Below, in pieces: positions 27,442 to 36,050 of a DNA stretch of 64,000 nucleotides. The first letter of the stretch is position 1, and every line of letters begins with the position of its first letter. Below the pieces are notes generated by a model. The model did not search any database. It was not told where the DNA came from and saw nothing but the letters and a program-made list of their open reading frames with translations. A program made the position numbers and the translations under genes. This DNA is from Sulfitobacter sp. EhC04 (GTDB lineage: Bacteria > Pseudomonadota > Alphaproteobacteria > Rhodobacterales > Rhodobacteraceae). The stretch covers positions 28,381-92,380 of the forward strand of contig NZ_LXYI01000025.1 of the NCBI RefSeq assembly GCF_001650875.1, read 5' to 3'.

Positions 27442-27960
27442 ATGTACGCGGCAAGTTACAAAATGGCTGATATCATCGCGCGGGGGCTGGCGTTTGTCGG
27501 TGGCGGCATCCTGATCCTGATCACGCTGATCACCTGCGTGTCGATCATCGGACGTGCCTTTGTGCCGCTGGATATTGGCATCGGCCCGATCCGGGGCATT
27601 TATGACATCACGGAAATCGGCATGGCAGCGGCGATCTTTGCCTTTCTGCCCTGGGCCCAACTGCATGAAACACATGCGCGGGTCGATCTGTTCCAGGCGT
27701 TCATGCCGGGCGGATTCGACCGGGCACTGGATCTGCTTTTCAACATCGGCATGGCCATTATCGCCGCAATTGGCACCTGGCGGCTCTACCTCGGGATGCT
27801 GGACAAACTGTCATACGGCGAAACCACATTGATTGCGCAGATTCCGGTCTGGCAGGGCTTTGCGGCCTCGCTGGTCGGGGCAATCGGTTTTGTGATCGTG
27901 GCAATCTTTTGCATCTGGCGGTCGGTCCGCAGGCTGGCCGGCATGGAACAACAGGAATAG
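27442..27960 (+). CDS. TRAP transporter small permease (DctQ)
   Basis: Four-helix inner-membrane protein of 172 aa. Helices lie at about 13-35, 48-72, 88-112 and 128-155. The DctQ-typical segment is ELGMAAAIFAFLPWAQLHETHARVD in this family; here ITEIGMAAAIF and LHETHARVDL are visible. I start at the second ATG because GGGGAA stands 8 nt before it; an ATG 15 nt earlier has no ribosome site. The stop is followed 2 nt later by the DctM start. Confidence 0.88.
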   Translation: MYAASYKMADIIARGLAFVGGGILILITLITCVSIIGRAFVPLDIGIGPIRGIYDITEIGMAAAIFAFLPWAQLHETHARVDLFQAFMPGGFDRALDLLFNIGMAIIAAIGTWRLYLGMLDKLSYGETTLIAQIPVWQGFAASLVGAIGFVIVAIFCIWRSVRRLAGMEQQE

Positions 27961-27962
27961 AA

Positions 27963-29294
27963 ATGTCGAACTTTGAACTCGCACTCTGGTCGTTTCCCGT
28001 CCTGCTGATCCTGGTATTCCTGCGCGCGCCCATTGCTCTGGCGATGATTGCGGTCGGGGTTGGCGGGACCTATCTGGTCATCGGCACGCCGATGATGACA
28101 CTGAACCAGCTGAAGACGCTGACCTATGGCACGTTTTCAAACTATTCCTTTTCGATCATTCCGCTGTTCCTGCTGATGGGCCAGTTCGCCACGCTGTCGG
28201 GCATGTCGGCCTCACTGTTCAAGGCCGCAGAGAGCTTTCTGGGCCACCGTCGCGGCGGTGTCGCGATGTCAGCCGTGGGGGCCTGCGCGGGCTTCGGCGC
28301 GATTTGCGGGTCGTCGCTGGCGACCGCCGCCACCATGGGCCAGGTCGCCCTGCCAGAGCTGCGCCGCTATGGCTATCCCGATTCACTGGCCACCGGCGCG
28401 CTGGCGGCAGGCGGGACGCTGGGCATCCTGATCCCGCCCTCGGTGATCCTGGTGATCTATGCGATCCTGGCCGAACAGAACATCGAGAAGCTTTTTGTGG
28501 CCGCCCTGATCCCCGGCATCCTGGCCGCCATCGGCTATATGATCGCCATTTCGATCTGGGTGCGCGTGTCGCCGAACTCTGCCGCTGTACGCAACCGGGT
28601 GCCATGGGGGGAACGCATGGTGGCCCTGGGCAAGGTCTGGCCGGTGATCACCATTTTCGTCACTGTTGTCGGCGGGATCTATGCGGGCATCTTTACACCT
28701 ACCGAAGCCGCTGCCGTGGGGGCCGCAGGGACCGGGCTGGTCGCACTGGTATCGGGCGAGATGTCATGGGACCGCCTGCGCGAGGCAGTCCTGACGACGG
28801 CGGGCTCCACTGCGATGATCTTTCTGATCATCCTGGGGGCCGGCATCTACAACAACTTCCTGTCGCTGACGCAGCTGCCGCAATCGGCCTCGATCTGGGT
28901 CGGGGAACAGGGGTTTTCGCCCTGGTTCGTTTTGACCATCGTGCTGCTGATGTATCTCGTTTTCGGCTGCGTGATGGATTCGCTGTCCATGGTGCTACTG
29001 ACCGTTCCGATCATCTTTCCCATCATGATGGTGCTGGACTTTGGCATGTCGGCCAATGACTTCGGCCTGTGGTTCGGCATTCTGGTGCTGATCGTGGTCG
29101 AGGTGGGGCTGATCACGCCACCGGTCGGGATGAACCTGTTCATCATCAACTCGATGGCAAAAGGCACCCCGATTTCAGAGACCTACAAGGGTGCCCTGCC
29201 CTTTGTTGTCACCGACATCCTGCGCGTGGTGATCCTCGCCGCCTTCCCGGCGATCACGCTCTGGCTGGTGTGGTTCATCGACAGCTTCGGCTGA
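27963..29294 (+). CDS. TRAP transporter large permease (DctM)
   Basis: Inner-membrane permease of 443 aa with about twelve helices. DctM hallmarks are GACAGFGAICGSSLATAATMG in the first half, GTLGILIPPSVILVIYA, and EVGLITPPVGMNLFIIN near the C-terminus. The ATG follows the DctQ stop by 2 nt. Together with DctQ it uses an ion gradient to import the ligand delivered by DctP. Confidence 0.93.
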   Translation: MSNFELALWSFPVLLILVFLRAPIALAMIAVGVGGTYLVIGTPMMTLNQLKTLTYGTFSNYSFSIIPLFLLMGQFATLSGMSASLFKAAESFLGHRRGGVAMSAVGACAGFGAICGSSLATAATMGQVALPELRRYGYPDSLATGALAAGGTLGILIPPSVILVIYAILAEQNIEKLFVAALIPGILAAIGYMIAISIWVRVSPNSAAVRNRVPWGERMVALGKVWPVITIFVTVVGGIYAGIFTPTEAAAVGAAGTGLVALVSGEMSWDRLREAVLTTAGSTAMIFLIILGAGIYNNFLSLTQLPQSASIWVGEQGFSPWFVLTIVLLMYLVFGCVMDSLSMVLLTVPIIFPIMMVLDFGMSANDFGLWFGILVLIVVEVGLITPPVGMNLFIINSMAKGTPISETYKGALPFVVTDILRVVILAAFPAITLWLVWFIDSFG

Positions 29295-29301
29295 GGCAAA
29301 C

Positions 29302-29327
29302 CGCGCGCGGGGTATGGCCCGCGCGCG
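29302..29327 (+). terminator. GC-rich hairpin between dctM and the MFS gene
   Basis: Perfect 10-bp arms CGCGCGCGGG/CCCGCGCGCG with a 6-nt loop, 7 nt after the dctM stop. There is no T-tract. Confidence 0.5.
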
Positions 29328-29374
29328 TGGCGGCTGCTACCACGGCGGGCAACAGCCCCCAGGCAGGTCCGGCC

Positions 29375-30559
29375 ATGTCCCGAAAACTGATCTTTCCGCT
29401 CTACTACGCCGCGATCCTGTTTCAAGCGGGAGCCTACGGGCTGACCTTCATGCTGCCCCGGCTGTTCGACAGCTTTGGCGCGAACGAAAAGGTCGTGGGC
29501 ACGATGCTGCTGCTGACCACTGCCGCCACGGTGATCACGGTCTATTTCTCCGGCCATCTCTCGGACCTTCTGGGTCGGTTGCGCACGCTGGGCATGGCCT
29601 GTATCGCCATCTCCGCCTCCCTGTTCCTCTATGGCACTGTGCCGGGCGTCGGTGCGGGGCTGGTGGCGGCAAGCCTGCTTTTGGGCTTTGGCTGGGGCCT
29701 GACCTATTCGCTGGGTCCCATCGTCATGTCCCGCCTCGTGCGCGCGGATGAACGGGTGCGTTACTTCACCCTTCTCTCGGTCTTTGTGATGGCCGGGTTC
29801 GGCTTTGCCCCGGTGATCGTCTCGGCGATGGAGGATGCAGGCTTTGCCATCCGCGACGCATTCTTGCTAAATGGGACCCTGTGTCTTGTGAGCGCGGCCC
29901 TGTTCTTTGCGCTTGACCGTCCGATCAAGGCGCAGGCGGTGAATGCACGGCCCGAAGCGCCCTCCCGCATCACGCTTGCAGCGGTCGCCGGGGTGCTGCG
30001 CTCGCCCGCGCGGCTGCCGGTCTTCATGGTCTTCCTGGGGGCCAGCATCTTTGCCGGGTTGAATAATTTCCAGACGGTCTTTGCCGATGCGCGGGGGGTG
30101 GACTACGCTTGGTTCTTCCTGAGCTACACGCTGACATCGGTGATTTTCCGGCTGGTCATGGCGCGGTTCACCGGGGGGCCAAACCCATATATGACCATTG
30201 CGCTGCTGCAATGCCTGATGTGCGCGGGGCTCGCGCTGTTTGTGGTCAGCGGCGACAGCCTGCCGCTTTATATCCTTGTCGCCGTGTTGTTCGGACTGGG
30301 CTACGGCGTGTCCTACCCGGTGCTGGTGGCCATGGCCGCCGATGATGCGGATGACGATCTGGGCGCGCAGACGTTGCAGTTGTTCGCGCTGACCTATTTC
30401 ATCGGGATCTTCGGCTTTCCGCTGATCGCGGGCTGGATGATCGTGGAGGTCGGCACGATGCCCCTGCTGATCCTGATCACCCTGCTGGCCGTGGTTGAGG
30501 CCGGGCTTGCTCTGCGCCGGGGTCTGGCACGGCGCAGGGCGGCAAGCGCCCTGGCCTGA
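29375..30559 (+). CDS. MFS transporter
   Basis: Major facilitator superfamily protein of 394 aa with twelve predicted helices. The loop 2-3 signature GHLSDLLGRLRTLG (GxxxDxxGRR-type) is present near residue 60, and the central cytoplasmic loop lies at about residues 185-205. I chose the first ATG after the dctM hairpin; its ribosome site is weak. It is on the same strand as the TRAP genes and convergent with the CoA-ligase operon, 4 nt away. It could import or export a phenolic acid; direction cannot be told from sequence. Confidence 0.8.
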   Translation: MSRKLIFPLYYAAILFQAGAYGLTFMLPRLFDSFGANEKVVGTMLLLTTAATVITVYFSGHLSDLLGRLRTLGMACIAISASLFLYGTVPGVGAGLVAASLLLGFGWGLTYSLGPIVMSRLVRADERVRYFTLLSVFVMAGFGFAPVIVSAMEDAGFAIRDAFLLNGTLCLVSAALFFALDRPIKAQAVNARPEAPSRITLAAVAGVLRSPARLPVFMVFLGASIFAGLNNFQTVFADARGVDYAWFFLSYTLTSVIFRLVMARFTGGPNPYMTIALLQCLMCAGLALFVVSGDSLPLYILVAVLFGLGYGVSYPVLVAMAADDADDDLGAQTLQLFALTYFIGIFGFPLIAGWMIVEVGTMPLLILITLLAVVEAGLALRRGLARRRAASALA

Positions 30560-30563
30560 ACGG

Positions 30564-32357
30564 TCAGACCGAGATCACATCCGCGCCCGCATCATCGGCA
30601 TAGAGGCGTTCGATCAGGTCGGCATTGTTCGACCGCATGGCGCGCTGGTTAAGGGACCCTTTTTCCGTAACCTCGCCCCTGTCAAAGCTTGGGGCATCCA
30701 GCAGGACAACCGCCCGGCGCACCCGCGCGGCTGAGCCTGTCGCGGCCTTGGCCGCCTGGGTCAGTTTCTCGCGCAGGGCAGCGCGCAGCTCGTCCGCCCC
30801 CATCGCTGTGCCCTTGTCCGACAGCAACAGCAAGGCACCGAGTTCGGCCTCGTTCTCGCCCGCGATCACGGCATCCCGCACAAGGCCGCCCATGGCATCG
30901 ACCAGGGCCGCGCGTACCGCGCCGACCGCGACCCAGGTGCCGGTGGTCAGCTTGAAATTCTCGGCGATGCGCCCGTCAAAGAAGAACCCTTTGGCATAAT
31001 CATCCGGGTCGGCAGGCCGCAGCGCGTCGCCAAAGCAATAGAACCCTTCCTCGTCAAAGGCCTCTGCCGTCTTGGCGGGGTCACCGTAGTACCCCGGTGT
31101 GATCGTCGGACCCTTGAGCCGCGCCTCCAGCTTGCCGCCGTTGGGCACCAGCTTCAGGGTAAGCCCCAGCGACGGCACCCCGACATTCCCGGATTTTTCC
31201 TGCACCTCGGTACAGGCCAGCGCGAAGGGGGCGGTTTCGGTGGCCCCCAGCCCGGTGGCCAACAGCACCTCGCGCCCTGTCGCGTTGCGCCCGGCGGCGC
31301 GCAGGCGGTCCCAGGTCAGCTGCGCCATCCCCGCGCCCGCATAGAACATCATCCCGAGATCGCGAAAGAAGCTCTGCGCCAGGGCCGGGTCGTTTTCCAG
31401 TTCAGCAACCAGCATGTCGTAGCCGACGGGTACATTGAAATACCAGGTGCAGGAGACATCGCGCAGGTTGCGCAGCGTCTCGTCGAACTTGCCCGGCACC
31501 GGACGACCATCGTCGATATAATAGCTGCCACCATTGGTGGTCACCATGTAGAAAACCTTGTTGCCTGCCGCAGTGTGGTTCCAGGGTGCCCAGTCCAGCA
31601 CGACCGGCGGCTTGCGCGCCAGGAAGCGATAGCAATCGCGGATCATCGCCTGGCTGGCGCAGATCATGCGGTTGGTGTTGATCACCGCCTTGGGCGAGCC
31701 GGTGGAGCCCGAGGTGAAGAGGTATTTCACCACTGTCTGATCACTCAACGCGGCACGCGCGGCCTCTGCCCCGGAGGGATCACCGGCCAGAAGGTCATCA
31801 AAGCTGACCGCGCCCTGTCCGGCGTTACGCAGGGCAATGACCTGCCGACCTTCCTCAGCGATGGCGCTGAACGCGGGCGCAAAGGCATCCCCGTCATCGG
31901 CATAAAGCGCGCCGGGTTTCAATGTCGCCGCAATGTCCCGGAGCTTGGCGTGGTCTTTGGAGACCAGTGCATAGGCGGGGGAAACCGGCGCATAGGGAAT
32001 GCCGACATAGGCACAGGCCATGCCCAGCAGCGCATGTTCCAGGCTGTTTTCCGACAGGATCAGCAGCGGCCTGTCCGGCCCCAGCCCCATCGCCAGCAGG
32101 GATGCCCCGATGGCGCGGATCTGGTTGCGTGCCGTGCCGTATGAGATGCGCCGCCAGTCGCCGCCTTCGTGGCGTCGGGCAATCCATGTCCTGTCCGGCG
32201 TGGCATCCGCCCATTTGTCAAAGTAATCCGCCAGCGTCGCCTCGAAGGCACCCAGTTCGCCGCGCTGGCGCATCAGGATGGTCCCGTCATCGCGGGTTTC
32301 ATAGTCGAAGTCAGGCTGCCAGAAGTCCGATGCGTTCAATCCGGTCTGAGTGCTCAT
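30564..32357 (-). CDS. Feruloyl-CoA synthetase (hydroxycinnamate-CoA ligase)
   Basis: Adenylate-forming enzyme of 597 aa that activates ferulate or p-coumarate with CoA and ATP. The P-loop is LFTSGSTGSPKAVINTN, followed by WNHTAAGN, ATGLGATETAP and GDALRP in the C-terminal hinge region. Long feruloyl-CoA synthases of about 600 aa carry the same 'DWAPWNHT' segment. It follows the SDR gene by 15 nt and is the last gene of the marR operon. It would be the CouL-like first intracellular step. Confidence 0.88.
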   Translation of the reverse strand: MSTQTGLNASDFWQPDFDYETRDDGTILMRQRGELGAFEATLADYFDKWADATPDRTWIARRHEGGDWRRISYGTARNQIRAIGASLLAMGLGPDRPLLILSENSLEHALLGMACAYVGIPYAPVSPAYALVSKDHAKLRDIAATLKPGALYADDGDAFAPAFSAIAEEGRQVIALRNAGQGAVSFDDLLAGDPSGAEAARAALSDQTVVKYLFTSGSTGSPKAVINTNRMICASQAMIRDCYRFLARKPPVVLDWAPWNHTAAGNKVFYMVTTNGGSYYIDDGRPVPGKFDETLRNLRDVSCTWYFNVPVGYDMLVAELENDPALAQSFFRDLGMMFYAGAGMAQLTWDRLRAAGRNATGREVLLATGLGATETAPFALACTEVQEKSGNVGVPSLGLTLKLVPNGGKLEARLKGPTITPGYYGDPAKTAEAFDEEGFYCFGDALRPADPDDYAKGFFFDGRIAENFKLTTGTWVAVGAVRAALVDAMGGLVRDAVIAGENEAELGALLLLSDKGTAMGADELRAALREKLTQAAKAATGSAARVRRAVVLLDAPSFDRGEVTEKGSLNQRAMRSNNADLIERLYADDAGADVISV

Positions 32358-32372
32358 TTGAAAGTCCTGTCC

Positions 32373-33146
32373 TTACCGCGGGGCCATGCGGATGCCGCCA
32401 TCGAGGCGGATCACCTCGCCATTCAGCATCTTGTTCACGGTGATGTGGTTGACCATTTCAGCGTATTCCTGCGGATCGCCAAGGCGAGAGGGGAACGGCA
32501 CCTGCGCGCCAAGCGCGGTCTGCACCTCTTCTGGCAATTCGTGCAGAAGCGGTGTCAGGAACAGCCCCGGTGCCACGGTACAGACGCGAATGCCCTTGTC
32601 GGCCAGGTCGCGGGCCATCGGCAGGGTCATGCCCACGATGCCGCCCTTGGACGCCGAATAGGCCACCTGCCCGATCTGCCCGTCAAAGGCCGCGACCGAA
32701 GCGGTGTTGACAATCACGCCGCGGGCGCCGTCATCATCCACCGGGTCGGCCGTAACCATGCGCGCCGCCGCCTGAGAGGCGCAATTGAAGCTGCCCATCA
32801 GGTTCACCATGATGGTTTTCTGAAACAACCCCGGATCATGGGCCGCCCCGCGCGAGACGGTTTTGGCCGCCCCGCCGATACCCGCACAGTTCACCAGCAC
32901 ACGCGGCACGCCAAAGGCCGCCTCTGCCGCCGCGATGCCCTCTGCCACAGAGGCCGGATCAGAGACATCCACCCGGCTGAACCCGCCGCCGATGCGGGCG
33001 GCATGCGCCTCGCCCTGTTCGGTGTTCAGATCGAACAGCATCACCTTCAACCCGGCCTGTGCCAGGCGGGCCGCCGTCGCCGCACCCAGTCCGGACGCGC
33101 CACCGGTGACAATCGCGGCATGGCCGCTCCAGTCCTGCAATGTCAT
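32373..33146 (-). CDS. SDR 3-hydroxyacyl-CoA dehydrogenase (HSD10-like)
   Basis: Classical SDR of 257 aa. It has TGGASGLGAATA at the cofactor site, NCAGIG, Ser150 in VNTASVAAFDGQIGQ, and Y163/K167 in AYSASKGG. The 'FDGQxGQxAYSASKGGI' region and the LFLTPLL segment are the pattern of type 2 (HSD10) 3-hydroxyacyl-CoA dehydrogenases. Here it would oxidise the hydrated hydroxycinnamoyl-CoA to the beta-ketoacyl-CoA (CouN-like step). It overlaps marR by 4 nt and precedes the CoA ligase. Confidence 0.87.
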   Translation of the reverse strand: MTLQDWSGHAAIVTGGASGLGAATAARLAQAGLKVMLFDLNTEQGEAHAARIGGGFSRVDVSDPASVAEGIAAAEAAFGVPRVLVNCAGIGGAAKTVSRGAAHDPGLFQKTIMVNLMGSFNCASQAAARMVTADPVDDDGARGVIVNTASVAAFDGQIGQVAYSASKGGIVGMTLPMARDLADKGIRVCTVAPGLFLTPLLHELPEEVQTALGAQVPFPSRLGDPQEYAEMVNHITVNKMLNGEVIRLDGGIRMAPR

Positions 33147-33622
33147 TCCACCTCTCCCTTCGATCTGATTTTGCGCAGCAAGTTGATCAACACGCGTTGC
33201 TCTGCCGCAGAGAGGTCGGCCAGCAGCGCCTTTTCATGGGCGCGCACTGTCGCGACCGCCTCTGCATAGGCGCTGCGCCCCTTCTGCGTCGGCACCAGTG
33301 CCTGAACCCGCCGGTCCCCCGGCACGGTTGCGCGCGACAGATACCCCAGCCCTTCCAGCTCATCGACGATGGCCACGAGGCCCGACCGTTCAATGCCCAG
33401 CCTGCGGGCCAGTTTGCTCTGCGAGATATGGGGGAACTGAACAACCAGCGACAGGGCCGAAAAGACACGCGGTGCCAGCGAATCCTGCCCAAGTGCCTCG
33501 CGAAAATCGGCCTGAACGATCACATAGGCACGTTTGAGGTTATAGCCGACAAACTGTTCAAGGTCGGATATGACGTGTTCATCATCCTGGTCCACCTCCT
33601 GGACCTTTGCCCCTGCAGCCAT
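33143..33622 (-). CDS. MarR-family repressor of the hydroxycinnamate genes
   Basis: MarR protein of 159 aa. The winged helix lies around residues 60-110: ISQSKLARRLGIERSGLVAIVDELEGLGYLSR is the recognition region, and VPGDRRVQALVPT is the wing. I start at the ATG 8 nt after GGGGAGG; a GTG three codons earlier overlaps that site. It is the first gene of an operon with the SDR and the CoA ligase, and a 17-bp inverted repeat lies 45 bp upstream. CouR-type MarR repressors of hydroxycinnamate genes respond to the CoA thioester, which fits this context. Confidence 0.88.
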   Translation of the reverse strand: MAAGAKVQEVDQDDEHVISDLEQFVGYNLKRAYVIVQADFREALGQDSLAPRVFSALSLVVQFPHISQSKLARRLGIERSGLVAIVDELEGLGYLSRATVPGDRRVQALVPTQKGRSAYAEAVATVRAHEKALLADLSAAEQRVLINLLRKIRSKGEVE

Positions 33623-33666
33623 ACTGCGCACCTCCCCTGTTTGCTTGGGGGAAGTTTACAGGATAT

Positions 33667-33683
33667 TGTTTATCTGGTAAACA
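33667..33683. promoter_or_regulatory. Inverted repeat TGTTTA-N5-TAAACA, candidate MarR operator
   Basis: Perfect 6-bp arms between the divergent marR operon and the DUF3237 gene, 26 bp before the DUF3237 ATG. Its size and AT-rich arms fit MarR-family sites. A related 17-mer lies between the amidohydrolase and crotonase genes. Confidence 0.6.
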
Positions 33684-33708
33684 GTTTAATGAGATAAGGA
33701 TCGCCCCG

Positions 33709-34173
33709 ATGAACCTTCCTGACCCCAGACTGGAGCATGCCTGCGACCTGACCGTGGAACTGGACCCGATCCGCGAGATGGGACCGGGCCGGGCCGGTCA
33801 ACGGCGGATCATCCCGATTGTCGGCGGCACGGTCAGCGGCCCGCTGCTGCAAGGCAAACTGCTGAACCTCGGCGCGGACTGGCAGACCATCTTTGCCGAC
33901 GGTCTGGCCGAACTTGATACCCGCTATGCAATGGAAACCCACGACGGGGCCACGATAGAGATCGTGAACTACGGGCTGCGCCATGGCCCGCCGGACGTGC
34001 TGGCGGCGATCATGCGGGGCGAACAGGTTTCCGCTGACAACTATTACATGCGCACCCATGCGCGGCTTGAGACCGGCGACACCCGATATGACTGGGTGAA
34101 CCGGACCCTGTTCGCAGGCGTCGGCGCGCGGCACCTGCAACAGGTTCATATCCGCCTTTATGCGATCAGATAG
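33709..34173 (+). CDS. DUF3237 (UPF0311-type) protein
   Basis: 154-aa cytoplasmic protein of the DUF3237 family, small beta-barrel-like proteins of unknown role. Recognisable features are GQRRIIPIVGGTVSGP near residue 30, LNLGADWQTI, a central METHDGATIEIVNYGLRHGP, and the ending NRTLFAGVGARHL. The start is set by an ATAAGGA site 8 nt before the ATG. It is divergent from marR across the candidate operator, so it is probably part of the same regulon. An accessory role with aromatic substrates is inferred only from context. Confidence 0.8.
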   Translation: MNLPDPRLEHACDLTVELDPIREMGPGRAGQRRIIPIVGGTVSGPLLQGKLLNLGADWQTIFADGLAELDTRYAMETHDGATIEIVNYGLRHGPPDVLAAIMRGEQVSADNYYMRTHARLETGDTRYDWVNRTLFAGVGARHLQQVHIRLYAIR

Positions 34174-34190
34174 GCGTTGCGGGCCGGTTC

Positions 34191-35861
34191 TCAGGGCTTG
34201 GTGGGGCGTGCAGCCAACCCCGCGTCGCGCATCTGTGACAGGGTCATGCGGGGCGTCAGCGCCTCTGCCGAGACGTTCAGATCCAGCACTGCGCCGGTGG
34301 TCGAGGCCAGCGCCCGGTCGAAGGCCGCGTTGAAATCGGCGGTGGTCTCCACACTTTCGGCGTGGAACCCATAAGCCCTGGCAAGGGCGGTGAAATCCGG
34401 GTTCACCATGGTCGTGCCGGATACGCGTTCGGGATAGTGGCGCTCTTGGTGGGCGCGGATGGTGCCATAGATGCCGTTGTTCACAATCAGCACGATGGGC
34501 TGTGCGCCCGCCTGCGCGGCACTGGCCAGTTCCTGACAGTTCATCTGGAAATCCCCGTCGCCCGCGAAACAGACCACGGTACGCTCCGGGTGCGCAACCT
34601 TGGCCGCGATGGCCGCAGGCAGGCCGTATCCCATCGCCCCCGACTGCGGGGCCAGCAGCCGCGCCTTGGGGCCGAACTTGAAGAACTTGTTGGGCCAGAC
34701 GGTGAAATTTCCCGCCCCGTTGGTCAGGATCGCATCCTCCGGCAAAACCTCGCGCAGATAGGCTGTCGCCATGGCCATATCGACGGGCGACGGCTGCTCA
34801 GGCGCGTCAAAGCCTGCCTCCCATGCCGCGCGACCTTTCGCGCGCCACTCGGCCCAGCCGCCCTTGACCGGGGTCAGTGCAGCGGCAAAGGCGTTTGGCC
34901 CCGCCGTGATGCCAAGTGCCGGGATGTAAATCTTGCCGATTTCCTCGCTTGAGCCGTGAACATGGATGACCTTCTGCTTCGGATGCGGCACGTCCAGCAG
35001 CGTATAGGCGTCTGTTGTCATCTCGCCAAAGCGGATGTTGATCGCAAGGATCGTGTCGGCCTGCGTGATCAGGTCCTTGACATGGGCGGGCATGCCGACA
35101 CCGGCCTCGCCGCAATAGACGGGTGAGTGGTTGTTGAAACGATCCTGGAACCGGAATGCCGCGACCACGGGAATGTCCGATGCTTCGGCAAAGCCTTCCA
35201 GTGCGGCGCGGCCCGTGTCGGTCCAGTTGCAGCCCCCCGTCAGGATCAGCGGACGTTTTGCGGCGGACAGCATCATCAGCGCCTTGTCGATCCCGGCAGG
35301 CGTCGGGGCCGGCTCCTCGATCAGGGCGGGGGCCGTCAGGGGGGCCACATCCGACAGGCTGGTCAGCATGTCCTCCGGCAGGGCCACCACAACCGGGCCG
35401 GGACGGCCCGTGGTGGCCATGGTCCAGGCCCGCGCGAGGATTTCGGGGATGCGGTCCACATGGTCGATCTCGACCGCCCATTTCGCCAGCGGGCCAAAGA
35501 ACGCACGGTAGTCAACTTCCTGAAACGCCTCGCGCCCGCGCATGTCGGTGCCCACCTGCCCCACGAAGAGGATCATCGGCGCGCTGTCCTGAAAGGCGGT
35601 ATGCACCCCGATGGAGGCATTGGTCGCCCCCGGCCCGCGCGTGACCATGCAGATGCCGGGACGCCCCGTCAGCTTGCCCCAGGCCGCAGCCATGAAGGCA
35701 GCGCCACCTTCGTTCCGGCACAGGACGAAATCGAATTTTCCGCCGGTGTCATGCATCCCGTCCAGCACCGCCAGATAACTTTCTCCCGGCACGCCAAAGC
35801 TTTTGGTCGCGCCCAGCGCCACCAAGCTTTCCACCAGCAATTGTCCCCCGTGTCGTGCCAT
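34191..35861 (-). CDS. ThDP-dependent enzyme, acetolactate synthase/benzoylformate decarboxylase family
   Basis: Three-domain thiamine diphosphate enzyme of 556 aa. The conserved Glu is in CRNEGGAAFMA (PYR domain), with RGPGATNASIG next. The ThDP/Mg motif starts at GDGDFQMN and ends NNGIYGT. The general fold is that of acetolactate synthase large subunits, but the substrate-determining residues cannot be assigned from reading. The start is the ATG following GGAAAGGACAGG. It is convergent with the DUF3237 gene, 17 nt away. No small regulatory IlvN subunit is adjacent, which argues against a biosynthetic acetolactate synthase. Confidence 0.82.
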   Translation of the reverse strand: MARHGGQLLVESLVALGATKSFGVPGESYLAVLDGMHDTGGKFDFVLCRNEGGAAFMAAAWGKLTGRPGICMVTRGPGATNASIGVHTAFQDSAPMILFVGQVGTDMRGREAFQEVDYRAFFGPLAKWAVEIDHVDRIPEILARAWTMATTGRPGPVVVALPEDMLTSLSDVAPLTAPALIEEPAPTPAGIDKALMMLSAAKRPLILTGGCNWTDTGRAALEGFAEASDIPVVAAFRFQDRFNNHSPVYCGEAGVGMPAHVKDLITQADTILAINIRFGEMTTDAYTLLDVPHPKQKVIHVHGSSEEIGKIYIPALGITAGPNAFAAALTPVKGGWAEWRAKGRAAWEAGFDAPEQPSPVDMAMATAYLREVLPEDAILTNGAGNFTVWPNKFFKFGPKARLLAPQSGAMGYGLPAAIAAKVAHPERTVVCFAGDGDFQMNCQELASAAQAGAQPIVLIVNNGIYGTIRAHQERHYPERVSGTTMVNPDFTALARAYGFHAESVETTADFNAAFDRALASTTGAVLDLNVSAEALTPRMTLSQMRDAGLAARPTKP

Positions 35862-36050
35862 GATGCGCCTGTCCTTTCCGCTTGATCGCGATTCCCCGAA
35901 ATTGCCCCCAAGCTGCCTGCAAAGCCGCGCCAGCGAAACCGCGAAATACCGAAGGTGCCGATAAAGGCCCCGCAGGAAATCGCGGAACCTTTCGGTCGCG
36001 CCCCGTGTTGAGTCAGCAGTGCCTTGCATCTGCCCCTGCCGGAGACCCCA

